Shown here in pieces: positions 33,500 through 45,248 of a stretch of DNA of 64,000 nt (positions are counted from its first letter, which is position 1; the number at the start of each line of letters is the position of its first letter). A model generated the notes under the pieces. That model ran no database searches, was not told where the DNA came from, and saw only the letters and a list, made by a program, of their open reading frames with translations. A program made the position numbers and the translations under genes. The stretch spans positions 26,640 to 90,639 of the forward strand of contig PUQB01000440.1 of NCBI GenBank assembly GCA_003024785.1, in the 5' to 3' direction. The stretch comes from Selaginella tamariscina. Lineage: Eukaryota > Streptophyta > Lycopodiopsida > Selaginellales > Selaginellaceae.

Positions 33500-36400
33500 T
33501 ATTGAATGGGCTCATCAGCAAGAACCCTAATGAAACTCTTAAACCTCAATGTATATTCTACAATGAAATTATATGATAAGAATATTCCGTTAATATAAAG
33601 TATATATCCTGTAGTATATGATAAATATTCGATATATTCCATATAAAAGAAAGTCATTTTCTTCAAGGAAAAAAAGAAAGAAACTAGAATTTATTAATTT
33701 AATTTTTTTTTCAATAATTATATTCATATCTTTATTTGAAAGCATTGATTTAAATATGTGAATATCAATCTATAATGGGATTGAAAATAAACAAAAGGTG
33801 TTTTGAGTATTTTATAATGTAAATAATTAAAGTTTAAGTAGTTTTTTTCTATTATAATATTATATATAAATTTCTTCATATGTATTAACACATATTTTAA
33901 TTTTACATGGACTTCCTCAACTTCACATAAGTGTGCAAAATTTAAACAACATTTATAATTACTTTGTACGTTTGATTTATGTGCTTAGATTATTACTGAA
34001 GGACTCTTTTTTCATAAATTATTGTACCATCACATTTGTTACTAATTTATCCAAATATTAAACCATTAATAATGTTTGTTCTTTATGTCTTTATATTTAC
34101 TTTATACGAATGTTCATTATGAATAAGCAAATTCCTTCGTAATACTCTTTTTTAAAATATAATTTCTTCATTTAAACTTTACGATTTCTTACTAATTAAG
34201 TTAATATATGTTGTAATTGACTACTCAATTGATATATCTTTAAAATATTACTGATGAATTTTGTAGGTATTAAAAATATATGTCATCATTCTTAAATAAC
34301 CACAATTATATGCTTTATTAAGATCGGTATTGAATAAGTGCAAGTCCATTACACAAAGACATTTATTTTTAATGCTTTTTGTTAAAAATGCCATGTAAGT
34401 AACTTGTGACTGTTCTAAAATTTTATAAATTATTCACTTTATTTAATAAATGTTTTTTTCAATAACCACTTCTCATATTCAATTAAACTTTCCTAAAATT
34501 AATATTATGTGTGAAACTTGAATAATATTATGTGTGGAACTTAAAGACATTGACATTTACATATTATGGTAAATAAAACCGATGCAATATGTGTTACATG
34601 TGTATCTCTTCTTGTATATTATACGTTCACTCCTTGTATGTTTTATTCATTTATGTAACAAAACCATATTTATTTAAAAATCACTTGTTTAACATTAAAA
34701 AATCTATTTGTCTCGTATTTTAAATTATTTATTGCACATCCAAGTTAATAATTATTAATCTTTATTTGATCAATTTATGCTTATTTATATTTAAATTGAA
34801 CACATTCATTTTTGACATGTGAGTAGTTTTGACAATGTTTTATTGTGAAAATCCATATTCACATGTATTTAATAATTATTAAAAAATTTACGAGTCATCG
34901 TCTCGATAAACTTTCCATGTTTTATATAAATTTCTTCTTTTAAAATTATTAAGAAATAAATCATCTTTACAAATGTTATATTGTTGAAGTAAAATATTTA
35001 TTTACCTTTTATTTGTAACATTTGTAACAAACATAAAAAATTAATCATACCCATAATCGTACAATCTTTAAAGAAACCATTCATTATATTACCTCTTGTT
35101 AAAAAATGTAAATTAATATAAATATTATTTTAACTATAATTAAAGATATCATAATTTTATTCTTACTCTTTTTTTTTATAAAATATCTCAAATGTATTAT
35201 TCCATATCTTAAAAAATATATCTTCGTAAATTTTATATAATTACATTTGCATCAATACTAGTTATATTCATAATTTCTTTTTGAAATACACAATTTAAAC
35301 TATTCATTTCATTACAAATATATATATGTTAAATTGCACTACATAAATTGTTAATCACTAATAAATATTAATATTTTCTTTACCAAACTATTTTAATAAA
35401 GCATTGTTCCGTGAATAACCTCTTTACAACTACATTATAGAATGGATTTGTAACATTACTAAAACTAACACATATAATCTTTCTCTGTAACCCTAATTCT
35501 TTCATCCATTTACAAGAAACATGAACCAAGTGTATATACTTCTACATAAAGCATTTATAACTTAACTAACTAATGTTTTCTCTACGTAAATGTGGAAAAC
35601 TTTTCTAATTATTAGGAACACAAACATCCGTAGACTTGTGCGGACGACATGTTTAACCGGTGTCTTGTTTTCATTACTATTAAAAACCACATTACAATCT
35701 ACTCTTTAACCTGTCGACAACCCTAAACAAAATGTTTAAATTGATTTTTTTTTAATTTAAACCTATTTAGGGCGGACACGGATACAACTGTGAAAAATCT
35801 ACTCATAGAAACCACTACAACATCTCCTCGTAGTGGAAACACCATCAGTTTGCATGAGAAACCCATCTCCACAGTAATGAGCAACATGTTTTGCCTCAAC
35901 ACTATCACCATCGATTTTAATATTTTTCACAAATGTCATCTTGTTTTCCTGTGTACCACTATTCTGGAGATTTACTATATATAATGTGTATGCTTCTTTA
36001 ATATGATATACCAGTACTATCATGGCATAAGATGGACTTGCCTTGAATGACATAAATTAAACTTGCATGGATTTTCCTTACACAAAGTGTTCCACGATGA
36101 AGAAAGTCATTCCATATTCAACATGCCTAGGGATATTTAGTATAGCCAAGATTCATTATGTGAAAACAAAGCTTTTCAAACATATCCATAGGTCCATCTA
36201 GTTTTACTACAAATTAAGCTCCCACATCACTATGACTTTTGTTTGTCATCCTATGTAGTCACGTATGGTACACATGGTTTGTTATGTTTAGACTCCCATC
36301 TTGTCTTTGCGTATGCATGTTCAATAGAATTATATGTATTAATCTAAAGAGTGGGACTACCATCATTCATTGTATTCCTGACTTGATCTAAGATAATGGA

Positions 36401-36900
36401 TACTTATATTTCCACTCAGGTCTCCATGCCTCTTTTAACCTTTGTTGATGGCCCTTCTTCTTCAACAACATTATGATTAGATTCAATATTAATAATAACA
36501 TTATCAAAATATAAATCCGGATTATTATTATTATTATTAATGGACCTGTATTCGATATGGTTGATGTTTGCCAGTACTCGAGTCTCATGATTGCAGAATG
36601 TGAAAGGATCTGAACCAAGTGGGACGACTTGAGTAAATCAAATAGTTCATATACTTTTTGTTATATTGCAGATTCCATTCGTTTTATGTGCGGCCGCATA
36701 TGACTGGGCAGGACTGATACCCTTGGTGACACCATATGAAAAGATGCACCCAACCCAACATACATGCACAGTGACCTAGCTTACATACAGAGGTTAGTAT
36801 GATTTGGAAAAGAAGAAGAATGTTAACTCAAAGTAACACAGAATTAACAAATGTGAACAACTGCGATATGTTTCTACATACGTACTTATGTGTGTCGGAT
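33500..36900. other. AT-rich intergenic region
   Basis: No gene recognised. Short open stretches on the minus strand at 35723-36053 do not match a family I know. This region separates the MSH4/F-box/PRORP block from the second F-box gene. Confidence 0.55.
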
Positions 36901-36916
36901 CTCTTTTGTGTGTGGC

Positions 36917-37105
36917 ACTATATAAGACCAGCTATATTAATTGTCATCTTTCCACGTGACAAGGTTTCTGAGATAACATACATACGCTCCAGTTGTATGT
37001 CAACGTGGAACATGTCGGATATGTAGAAACATCGTGTCCGTGTGGCTTCCACGTGGTAAGTTTCCCATATGCCACCTCAGACAACATACATACGCTCCAG
37101 TTGTA
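36917..37105 (+). promoter_or_regulatory. Duplicated G-box module upstream of the F-box gene
   Basis: Two similar modules lie 260-410 bp before the F-box start. Each has 'tccacgtg' (G-box core CACGTG, at 36951 and 37048) followed by 'acatacatacgctccagttg' (about 36977 and 37084). A TATA-like 'ctatataag' is at 36919-36927. G-boxes are bound by plant bZIP and bHLH factors; function here is inferred. Confidence 0.5.
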
Positions 37106-37363
37106 GTAATAGACAATCCAGGCTCATGCAACTCCAAAAACATTTCCAATCTTCTTACAAGTATACTCTTTGTTTGACTTTTGTCGGTTTACATAATCGT
37201 CCGTAAGATGTGACGCGTGTTAAGCCGGCCTTGGATGGGTTTAGTCCGCCAGCCAGTGCAGAAGCTTCGCAGCTCCTTTCTCTACCCACCACCAACCAAG
37301 TAGCAGGTATCTCTACAAAAAGAGCTCGATGGACTCTCCAACTTCTCACAACAGAATTCAACT

Positions 37364-38334
37364 ATGGCGCAGCTAGTTTGTGATGATGTCTTCTACGAGG
37401 TAATGAAATGGGTTGATGGAGAAACTCTTGCAACCTTGGCATGTGTGAGCTCCAATTTGCACTCGGCCTCCCAGGAGGAGTCGCTCTGGGAGCAGCTTTG
37501 CACGATATATGGCCGTCTTCCAAGGAGCCGGGTGCCAGGGAGCTTATACAAGAGATTGGGGGATTCAAGAAGCTCTACTCGGAGTCCTCCAGGACGGTTT
37601 CAACCGAGGGAAATTCAGCTGCTTCACTGGTTTCTTGCTCTAGCTTTGCATCTCTGGTAGATGTTCAATTGTGTGGGAAGTCACTACTCTCTCAATACGT
37701 GGATGGGATACCGAATAGCTCATGCAAGGAGTGGTTTTCTAGCTGTCCGTTTCGGTTCGAGCTGGCACAGACAGTTTCGGAGAGCAAACAGGGGGTTGAT
37801 ACCGATGAGAATGAGATTAAGCGCGGGAGGATTTGGAAGGAGATAAATGAAGGGATGAGAGTTAGCTGGATACTCATCAATAAGAAAACGGGACAGCTAG
37901 CCAATTTATCGAGCCAAGTTCCGGTGTCTGGACGGAGGCATTTTCCCACTGACAGAGACTATGTTCTTCGGTTTGGTTCCATTGTCTCGGATGGCTCGAA
38001 ACCTGTGGAATGTAGCATCGTTGTTAAATGCCGAGCGGAGCAAACTAGTGGAGGTATTGTTAATATTAGCTTAAGTGAGCTTAGCATGCAGCTTAAGCAT
38101 GTGTTCGGTGGTGAGCATCTCAACGGGGAGGAGAGCTTGGTGGTTCTTTCAAGAGCTGTTGGTATGGCCAAGTCCAGAGACAAACATCGGAACCTCACAG
38201 AGTACAAGAGGTATCTCAAGTTGCAGAATGAGGCGACAGTCGAACAACTTGGACATTTGGATGTCTCCTTCGTTTTAGTCTTAGTTTCTGCGGCTTTGTG
38301 GCTTTTGCCAACATGGTGTCGGTGTACACAATAG
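37364..38334 (+). CDS. F-box protein, paralogue of the 28.8-kb gene
   Basis: It begins 'MAQLVCDDVFYEVMKWVDGE', an F-box, then 'ESLWEQLC'. After a frame break near 37500-37515 it continues 'KEPGARELIQEIGGFKKLY', 'CKEWFSSCPFRFEL', 'VSWILINKKTGQLANLSSQ' and 'EYKRYLKLQNEA'. It ends in a hydrophobic tail 'VSFVLVLVSAALWLL'. Order and wording match the minus-strand copy 8 kb away, so the two are duplicates now in opposite orientation. Expected role: SCF ubiquitin ligase substrate adaptor, perhaps membrane-tethered. No intron. It is tail-to-tail with the receptor kinase gene. Confidence 0.8.
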
Positions 38335-38506
38335 AGATATCTACGAAAAGCTTAGTGTAAAGGAGTTCTTAATACATCATGTGTAACATCTCTCTCTCAC
38401 TCACACACACATGCGAGAGAATACAGTTGTTGTCTGAAATGTATTACACCTCAAGGTGAATAACAGGTGCAAAAGAAGCAATAAACTTTGTTAGCTACTT
38501 CAACTC

Positions 38507-41500
38507 CTAATACTGAGTACTAGTATCCATGATGTCACTCAGCTGAAATCCACTGTAGTGATGTGATGAAGACGAAGACTGCTTCTGCAACTGCATGAGC
38601 AGCTTCGGATTTATCACCAGTCTTCCTCCCTTTTTACGCTCACTAGACTCTTCAAGAAGATGAACTCTCTGTTCCGACGAGCCACTCTGGCTCTTATTCT
38701 TATGAGCAACTTCCTCGGGCGCAAGTTTGATGTGCTCCAGAAATGCAACCACCTCCTTCATGCTAGGTCTCTCCGAAGGAGACGGCTTCACGCACATCAT
38801 TGCAATTCCTAAGCACTGGAGCATCTCGTTTATGAACGGGTCTGCCATTCCTCGTAACTGCGAGTCTAACGCCTCAACATCTACTTCCACCTGTTGTTGC
38901 TGAGGCTTCATGAAGTCATGCACCCAATCCACCACATTCTGGTCTTGCTCCAGTGCTCTTCGACCTGTTAAAATCTCCAGGAGTACTACTCCGTAGCTGT
39001 AGACATCACTCTTGGTTGTGATCTTAACTCTGCAACTGTACTCTGCAACAAAACACCACTACATTCAATAAAGCAGGTTCATGCACTTTGGGGAGAGATA
39101 AGAATGGGGACAGTGGTATAAAAGACAAGCTGTCCCACTTTCCACCACTAACAGTGTGTAACAGCATAATTGCCTCAAGGGACCAAAAGCATTCTCTCGA
39201 CGAAATAATATGCGCCCACAAAGGCCATACCTCTCGTCTTGCGTGGAGAATCATTCATCGACCAAAGCAACGCTTTAAGTTCTCAAGCTCTTCTACGTTA
39301 TGACTAACCTATGCCCTGAGAGGGCATTCCTACGTAAACTGTGACATATGCAAACTGGAACTTACCAGGAGCAATGTAACCAGTCGTGCCAGGGATCTTC
39401 TCCGGGTAAGTGAAGTCCTCCTCAGCCAGTACTTTAGCTAGCCCAAAATCTGCAATATACGGCTCCATGGCATCCCCAAGAAGAATGTTGTTTGCCTTGA
39501 TGTCCCTGTGAAGAATGGGTGGGTTACAGTCGTGATGAAGATAGGAAATGCCTTGAGCAGCACCAAGTGCGATTTTGTATCGGAGTTCCCAGTCAAGGCA
39601 TCTCTGCCTGTCAGCGTCGTGCAGAAACTCATCCAAGTTGCCATTGCTCTTGAAGTCATACAGCAGCAGGGCCGACTTGGCATTGGTGCAGTAACCAATG
39701 AGCCGGACAATGTTCTTGTGTCTAACCTTGGAACCAAGAGTGTGCACCTCTGAGTTGAAACTAGCAAAGTTGGCATGTGCTCGTTTGAAGTCTATCTCCT
39801 TGATTGCAATCTCGTTCCCGTCTGGCAACTGGGCTCTGTATACAGACCCTGAGCTCCCTTTGCCAATGGGTACCGCCTTTCCAAAGCTTTCCACCACGTC
39901 TGATGCCGAAATGTTCCACTTCTGATAAGACTTCATCTGCCACAACCATGAACCGTCCTCGTCCGAGAAGCTCCGGCACCGCCGGTAGAGCAGAACGGAT
40001 CCTGTCAGCACCACTAGAGCAGTACCGGCAAACAGTAACGCTATCACAATGGGCGGCTTTATTTGACGACGCTGGTTACCATTCCTGCCGTTTTTACCAC
40101 ACTGCGATGCACCGCGCTGTGCGACGCACAGTTTAGGGTTGTCTCTAGAGTCTACCGTGGCGTCCGTGATCATGAAGGAGCCAGAGAACGAGTTGTGGGA
40201 GATGTTGAGAACGTTGAGGTTCGTCATGTGTTCTAGGTACTCAAGGCTTCCGGATAGCTTGTTATCCGACAGGTCCAACCGTACCAGGTGTGTGAGATCA
40301 GCAAAAGTTTGTGGGATTGTGCCCGTGAGAGAGTTTGAGTGTAGGTCCAGTGTGATCGAGAGGCTTACCAGGCTGCCAAGGGCGGGTGGGATCTCCCCGG
40401 ACAACTGATTGTTACTTAGCTCCAGTGATAGCAGCTGCTTGCAGCGTCCGATATCATCAGGAATCCTTCCAGTGAGTGCATTGTTGGAGAGCTTCAGATG
40501 TTCAAGCGCCTGCATGTCGCCCATTTCCGGTGGTATCGGCCCCTCCAACACATTGCAAGATGCATCCAGAGACTGCAGAGCCTTGAGCCGACCTATAGAA
40601 TGCGGAATGGAACCACCGAGGCGGTTCCTCTGGAGGTTCAGGCTCTGAAGGGAACCCAAATTACCGATCTCTTCTGGGATTTCCCCGACAAGGAAATTCC
40701 CCTCGAGATCGAGAAATGTGAGGTTCCAGAGCCTACCCAAACTCGGCGGGATACGACCCACAAGCTTGTTGTCACTAACACGGAAGCGGGCTAGTGAACT
40801 TGGGCCGCTGAGTACGACCTGTGGGAGCTCACCTGATAGCTGGTTCTTCAAGAGAAGCAGTCTCTCCAGAAACGGCAGGGACAAGGTTCCTGCCGGTATA
40901 GGACCAGTCAACAGGTTCTCGGACAGGTCAACGGTTGTGAGCTGGGTGCAGTTGACTACTCTCCGGTATCGGACCCTCCAGCTCGTTCTCCCAGGAGAAC
41001 AACAGCTGCAATTTGGAGAGCTTCCCAATGGTTTCTGGCAATCGACCTGATAGCTTGTTCGTGTCCAGTTCCAGGATGGTAAGCTCGGTGCAATCTCCAA
41101 TCTCGGCTGGTATTGGTCCTGTCAAGTTGTTGATACTCACCAGGAAGCTGTGGAGCTGAGAGAGCTGTCCAATCTCACCGGGAATGCTTCCGGAGAGCGA
41201 ATATTTGAGATATCGATATCTTTCAGTGACTTGCAGTTCCCAATTGAAGGTGGTATGTTGCCAGTGAGGCGGTTCTGCCACAGGAGAAGGCTCCTGAGAC
41301 CCGTCAGCTGTCCGAGGTTGAACGGTATGGGCCCAGTGAGCCGGTTCTGGAAGAGGTCCAAGTTCTGCAGCGATGTGCAGTTGCAAATCTCCTCAGGTAT
41401 AGACCCACTGAGTCCCGTTCCATATAGCAGAAGACTCTGGAGGTTCTGTAGCCTTCCAAGTGAAGATGGAATCTGTCCGGTTATACTTGTGCAAGCAAGG

Positions 41501-42135
41501 CCGAGCAGCACAAGGCTGGTGCAGTTGCCGAGTTCTGGAGGTATCGGACCAGTAATGCCGGCATTGCCGCCTCCTCGGAATATGCGAAGCTTCTGAAGAC
41601 GGCCTACCTCTGGTGGAATGCTACCATTGAACGAGTTATCAAATATGTGAAGCACCTCAAGGTTGGAGCAGTCGCCCAGAGAGGGTGGTATTCTCCCGAT
41701 CAGATCGTTCTCTTGAAGACTGAGGACTCTAAGACTGGACAGCCTGCCAAATGTGTCCGGTATTGCACCCCCAATGCTGTTGTTGCCGAGATCCAAGATT
41801 TCAAGCTTGCTGCACAGTCCGAGCTCCGGTGGAATGGTACCGGTGAGATTGGTGAAAGACAGGTTGAGGTGCTGCAGTTCGGTGAGGAGTCCGAATTCAG
41901 GTGGAATGTGTCCGTGGAGATACTTGCCCGCGAGAGACAGACCAATTACTCGGTTCTCCCGTGAACATGCAACTCCCGACCACGCACAAGGATCTTCTTC
42001 AGATGTGTTCCAACCAAGAGCGTCTCGGTTTGTGTCAAGAGTCTTCACAAAAGCTACCAGCGCCTTGGCATCTTGTGAAGGATCGGCTAAAGAAACCGTC
42101 AGGATGTAGAGGAGAAGAAGCAGTATCCGCTTCAT
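38507..42135 (-). CDS. LRR receptor-like kinase, subfamily XI (RGI/RCH1-like)
   Basis: A signal peptide ('MKRILLLLLYILTVSLA') is followed by the LRR N-cap 'WNTSEEDPCAWSGVAC' and about twenty LRRs including 'FRGGGNAGITGPIP', a mark of the RGI/RCH1 clade. After these come a membrane segment ('VIALLFAGTALVVLTGSVLL') and a kinase domain. Kinase motifs are 'IGKGSSGSVYRA', 'IAIKEIDF', 'HRDIKANNILLG' (RD type), 'DFGLAK' and 'GTTGYIAPEY'. One GT-AG intron (39044-39365) splits the APE motif, the usual subfamily XI position. Exon 2 ends with a Ser-rich tail. Frame breaks near 41200-41210 and 40956-40965 interrupt the LRRs. RGI relatives perceive RGF peptides in root meristems; that role here is only inferred. 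Confidence 0.88.
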
Positions 42136-42139
42136 GTTG

Positions 42140-45100
42140 TTGCTTCAGTTGGAGAGTCACATTGTTGTGTCGTGTGGTTTGCATCGGCCGGACTTCCGGT
42201 GCCGGACACAACACAATGTACTAGTGACCGTCGGAGCTGCCTTGACGGTGGTGGTCCATGACTGCTGAAGGAACAACAACAAAGATCCAGAATTATTATT
42301 GAACAATTTGACTACATAAACGATGATGTATATTATATATATATATCACCTGTACTCGGATCAAACACGTACTGAACTATGCTCTGAGAAGTTCTTATAA
42401 TGACATTGTGTTACAAGGGACAGAAGAACAAAGGACAATATGCCTATAAGGGGAAGGACCTTGATTAGTAGGGTGTGGAGATTTGAGCTCTTCTACCTGG
42501 GAGCAGGTATTGATTACAAGAATATTAAAAAAAAAAAAAAAGAAATAAAATAGAATTTGTATGTAGCATTTGGCAGGAGAGATGGGTTGCCTTGGAGTGT
42601 CACCTGCTGGGCTCCTGGTCCTGCTGTTACAGCTGCTACTGCTTCAGTGTCCCTCTCTATACTTTCTCTCTCTTGCCCATACTTTATGTATCAGAATAAA
42701 AAAAAATGTAGTACAAGTCCCCACTTACCACCATCAAAACCCCTAAACCCCACCATCCACCAATGTACCCCCCAGTGTATGTACAGTTGAAATTCACTTT
42801 GTTAACCAGTGTCTAAGTTTTTTGTTACTGTATCAACATCAGGGATCTGAATCATATCTAGGAAGTTGTTCGAGCACATTGATGTATTTATGTATGTATG
42901 TCTGATCACTCCCTATCACCGATCGAGATTGATTCCTTTGACATTCCAATTGCAAAGTGCTTGCATTTTTATTTTTTTCCGCACACACATATCAATATAT
43001 CATGATATGTAACAAATCCTTACAATATTAATTATACATGCACATGTACACTCGCACATAATAATATATATATACTACAGAGATACTGTCTCTGTGGTTC
43101 ATGGCATTTGCTATATTAAAGCTGCAAAAGGTGGTGGGCAGTATAGTGAGAATGGCACCATTTCATTTCGAGTCCAGGCTTTTGTAATTGGTACTGGCAT
43201 TTTCCACGTGAACTGGGAAATATATAGGCAAATGCCACAAGCAATCTCTCTGGTACCTCAAGCTAGCGTGTGCGTGTGTATGTGTATGTGTGTGTGGGTG
43301 TGTGTGTGTTATATACCAGAGCATCTCTCTGTCCGCAGCTTTTCAAAAGGAGGGAAGCTTGCAAACATAGAGTTTGCAAAAGAGACGACTTCCAAGGTTC
43401 ATATAAGCTTTTATATCCCACTCTCCACCTTTACAGATCACATATGTATGATTCATATTCCAAATGCGTTTGCAACCATCCGTCTAGAAAGAAAAAAAGA
43501 AAAGAGATACCATGTACGACTCGATATTCATAATCCCAGGTTGACGTTCATGTGTGTATACACATCGATGACGTGGGAAAATACGTATCCATATGTATAT
43601 ATGTATGTAGGTTTAAACTGCCGAAACAAACTGCACGTATATGTATATGTAGTTTTAAACTGATGGAACAAACTGCAGCAAGCACGAACCCTAGCATTTC
43701 CATATTTGAGCTATGTCCTTGAAAGCTTAAGTCAAATAATTTTTTATAGGAGTTAGGCAGTGTCCATATCCATATCTACCTTGAGAAGAATCCGAGTTAT
43801 AAGAATATACATAAAATATCTATGTACTGAATGTCGTTCTTATCTTTTTTTGTTATGAAAGTGACAGGCTTGGCCTCACCACTTTGCCGGGCGAGGATCA
43901 TGGATGGAGCACATTTTAAGTGCAAGTGCAGGTGCTTCTGGACAGGTCCTTATGCTATTTAAGGCGTGCGTGTGCGTGTGTGTGTGTGTATACATTCATC
44001 TACATATGTGTGTTTGTGTACTGTTGAAATATGTTACCACTATTTGGACACCCCTTTGTATTAACATGTGGTTCAATGTTACGAGGGGCTTATGACATGA
44101 ACATGATTAAGGAATCACTTTTACAAATTTTTTTTAACACTAAGATAAGGCTGAATCATAATTATTGTCAAAAAATGTATGCTAGGCCATAAAGTAATAA
44201 TACTTTGTGCTAAAGATTTACTATTTACATATTAGAAAACATCAGTGAATTCCCGCGATGATGAGCGATTAGTTGCCTTTTTCACGCTAAATGTCTGGCT
44301 TTGGTTACTGTTGTTCATTCTTACAAATCATCAAAAGGACATGCGGATGATTGGTCGTTATTATATTCTTGCTTCCATTAGCTAAAGAGCTCATTCGGCC
44401 ACCAACTACATATGTTTTATATATATATGTCGTAATTATACGCTACGTAATCTGATGTCATGTTTATCTCCAGGTTTTAACCTGAAAAACGAGCTCCTTG
44501 TGTGTAATTTATACGTATATGTATGTGTATACACACACGTATATATACTTTCTTCTTCTTATCTAACGCATGCTGTGCGAAACAGAAGTCAAGCACTCGA
44601 GTGAAGCACGCAACCACTTGAACAGGCGACGAAACATAAAGAAAGAAAAAGCCAATATCTGTCATACAATAGGCATGCTTCAAAACTCAATGTGCATACA
44701 AACATGTAAAAATTAAATATAAATAATTTATATATATAATTTTAAATCCATTATAATGTTTTAATATTCTCTTTAACCCAGATTTGAAAATTTATTACAA
44801 ATTATGAGGGGCAGAGAACATCCTCTCTCTCTCAAAACACACCAATGCAAATGCAAGCGAACTTTTAACATGTCTTAAATTTAATTAAAATAAAAAAAGA
44901 TTCTGGAATTTATATGAATACCAACAAAAAATAATATAAATAATATTTTTAATATTCTCTTTAACTGAATATTTCAATTTTTTTTTTTTTTTTAACAAAT
45001 TATGAAAGGCAGAGAGCATCATGTGGAAGTCCAAAGCAACATAGAATAACACTTAAATATTATTCATGCCTATCACTCTCATATCCGTTAACTACTCTCT

Positions 45101-45240
45101 CTCTCTCTCTCTCTCCGTTAACTATCTCTTTGTCTCCGTCTCTCCGTTAACTACTCTCTCTGTCTCTCTCTGTAATACATACACCCTTTATACGTAAACC
45201 CAGCATGTTACAAGAACGTAAGTTATATGAGTACGTGGTT
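42140..45240. other. Intergenic region with microsatellites
   Basis: No gene family recognised. It holds TG repeats at 43267-43311 and 43967-43990, an A-run at 42529-42546, CT repeats at 45098-45116, and a long fold-back at 43088-43256 listed separately. The longest open frame (43094-43663) crosses the TG repeat and has no recognisable domain. Confidence 0.5.
43088..43256 (+). ncRNA. Candidate MIRNA-like hairpin
   Basis: The left arm 'gtggttcatggcatttgcta' (from 43094) pairs with the right arm 'taggcaaatgccacaagcaa' (about 43224-43243). Pairing continues weakly outward ('gtctct' with 'agagag'-like) and inward ('gtgagaatggcacc' with 'ggtactggcattttccac'). Arm separation and length fit a plant miRNA precursor or a short inverted-repeat element. 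I do not recognise the mature sequence. Confidence 0.35.
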
Positions 45241-45248
45241 AAACCAAG

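Noticed and set aside
35799-36053. Copia-like fragment on the minus strand
   Set aside because: A vague resemblance to a retrotransposon linker could not be backed by any conserved motif.
39508-42109. Several long plus-strand frames opposite the LRR kinase
   Set aside because: They are antisense shadows of a conserved receptor kinase and carry no motif of their own.
43094-43663. 189-codon open frame on the plus strand
   Set aside because: It begins at a non-ATG codon, runs through a TG microsatellite and shows no family resemblance; the region is better explained by a fold-back and repeats.
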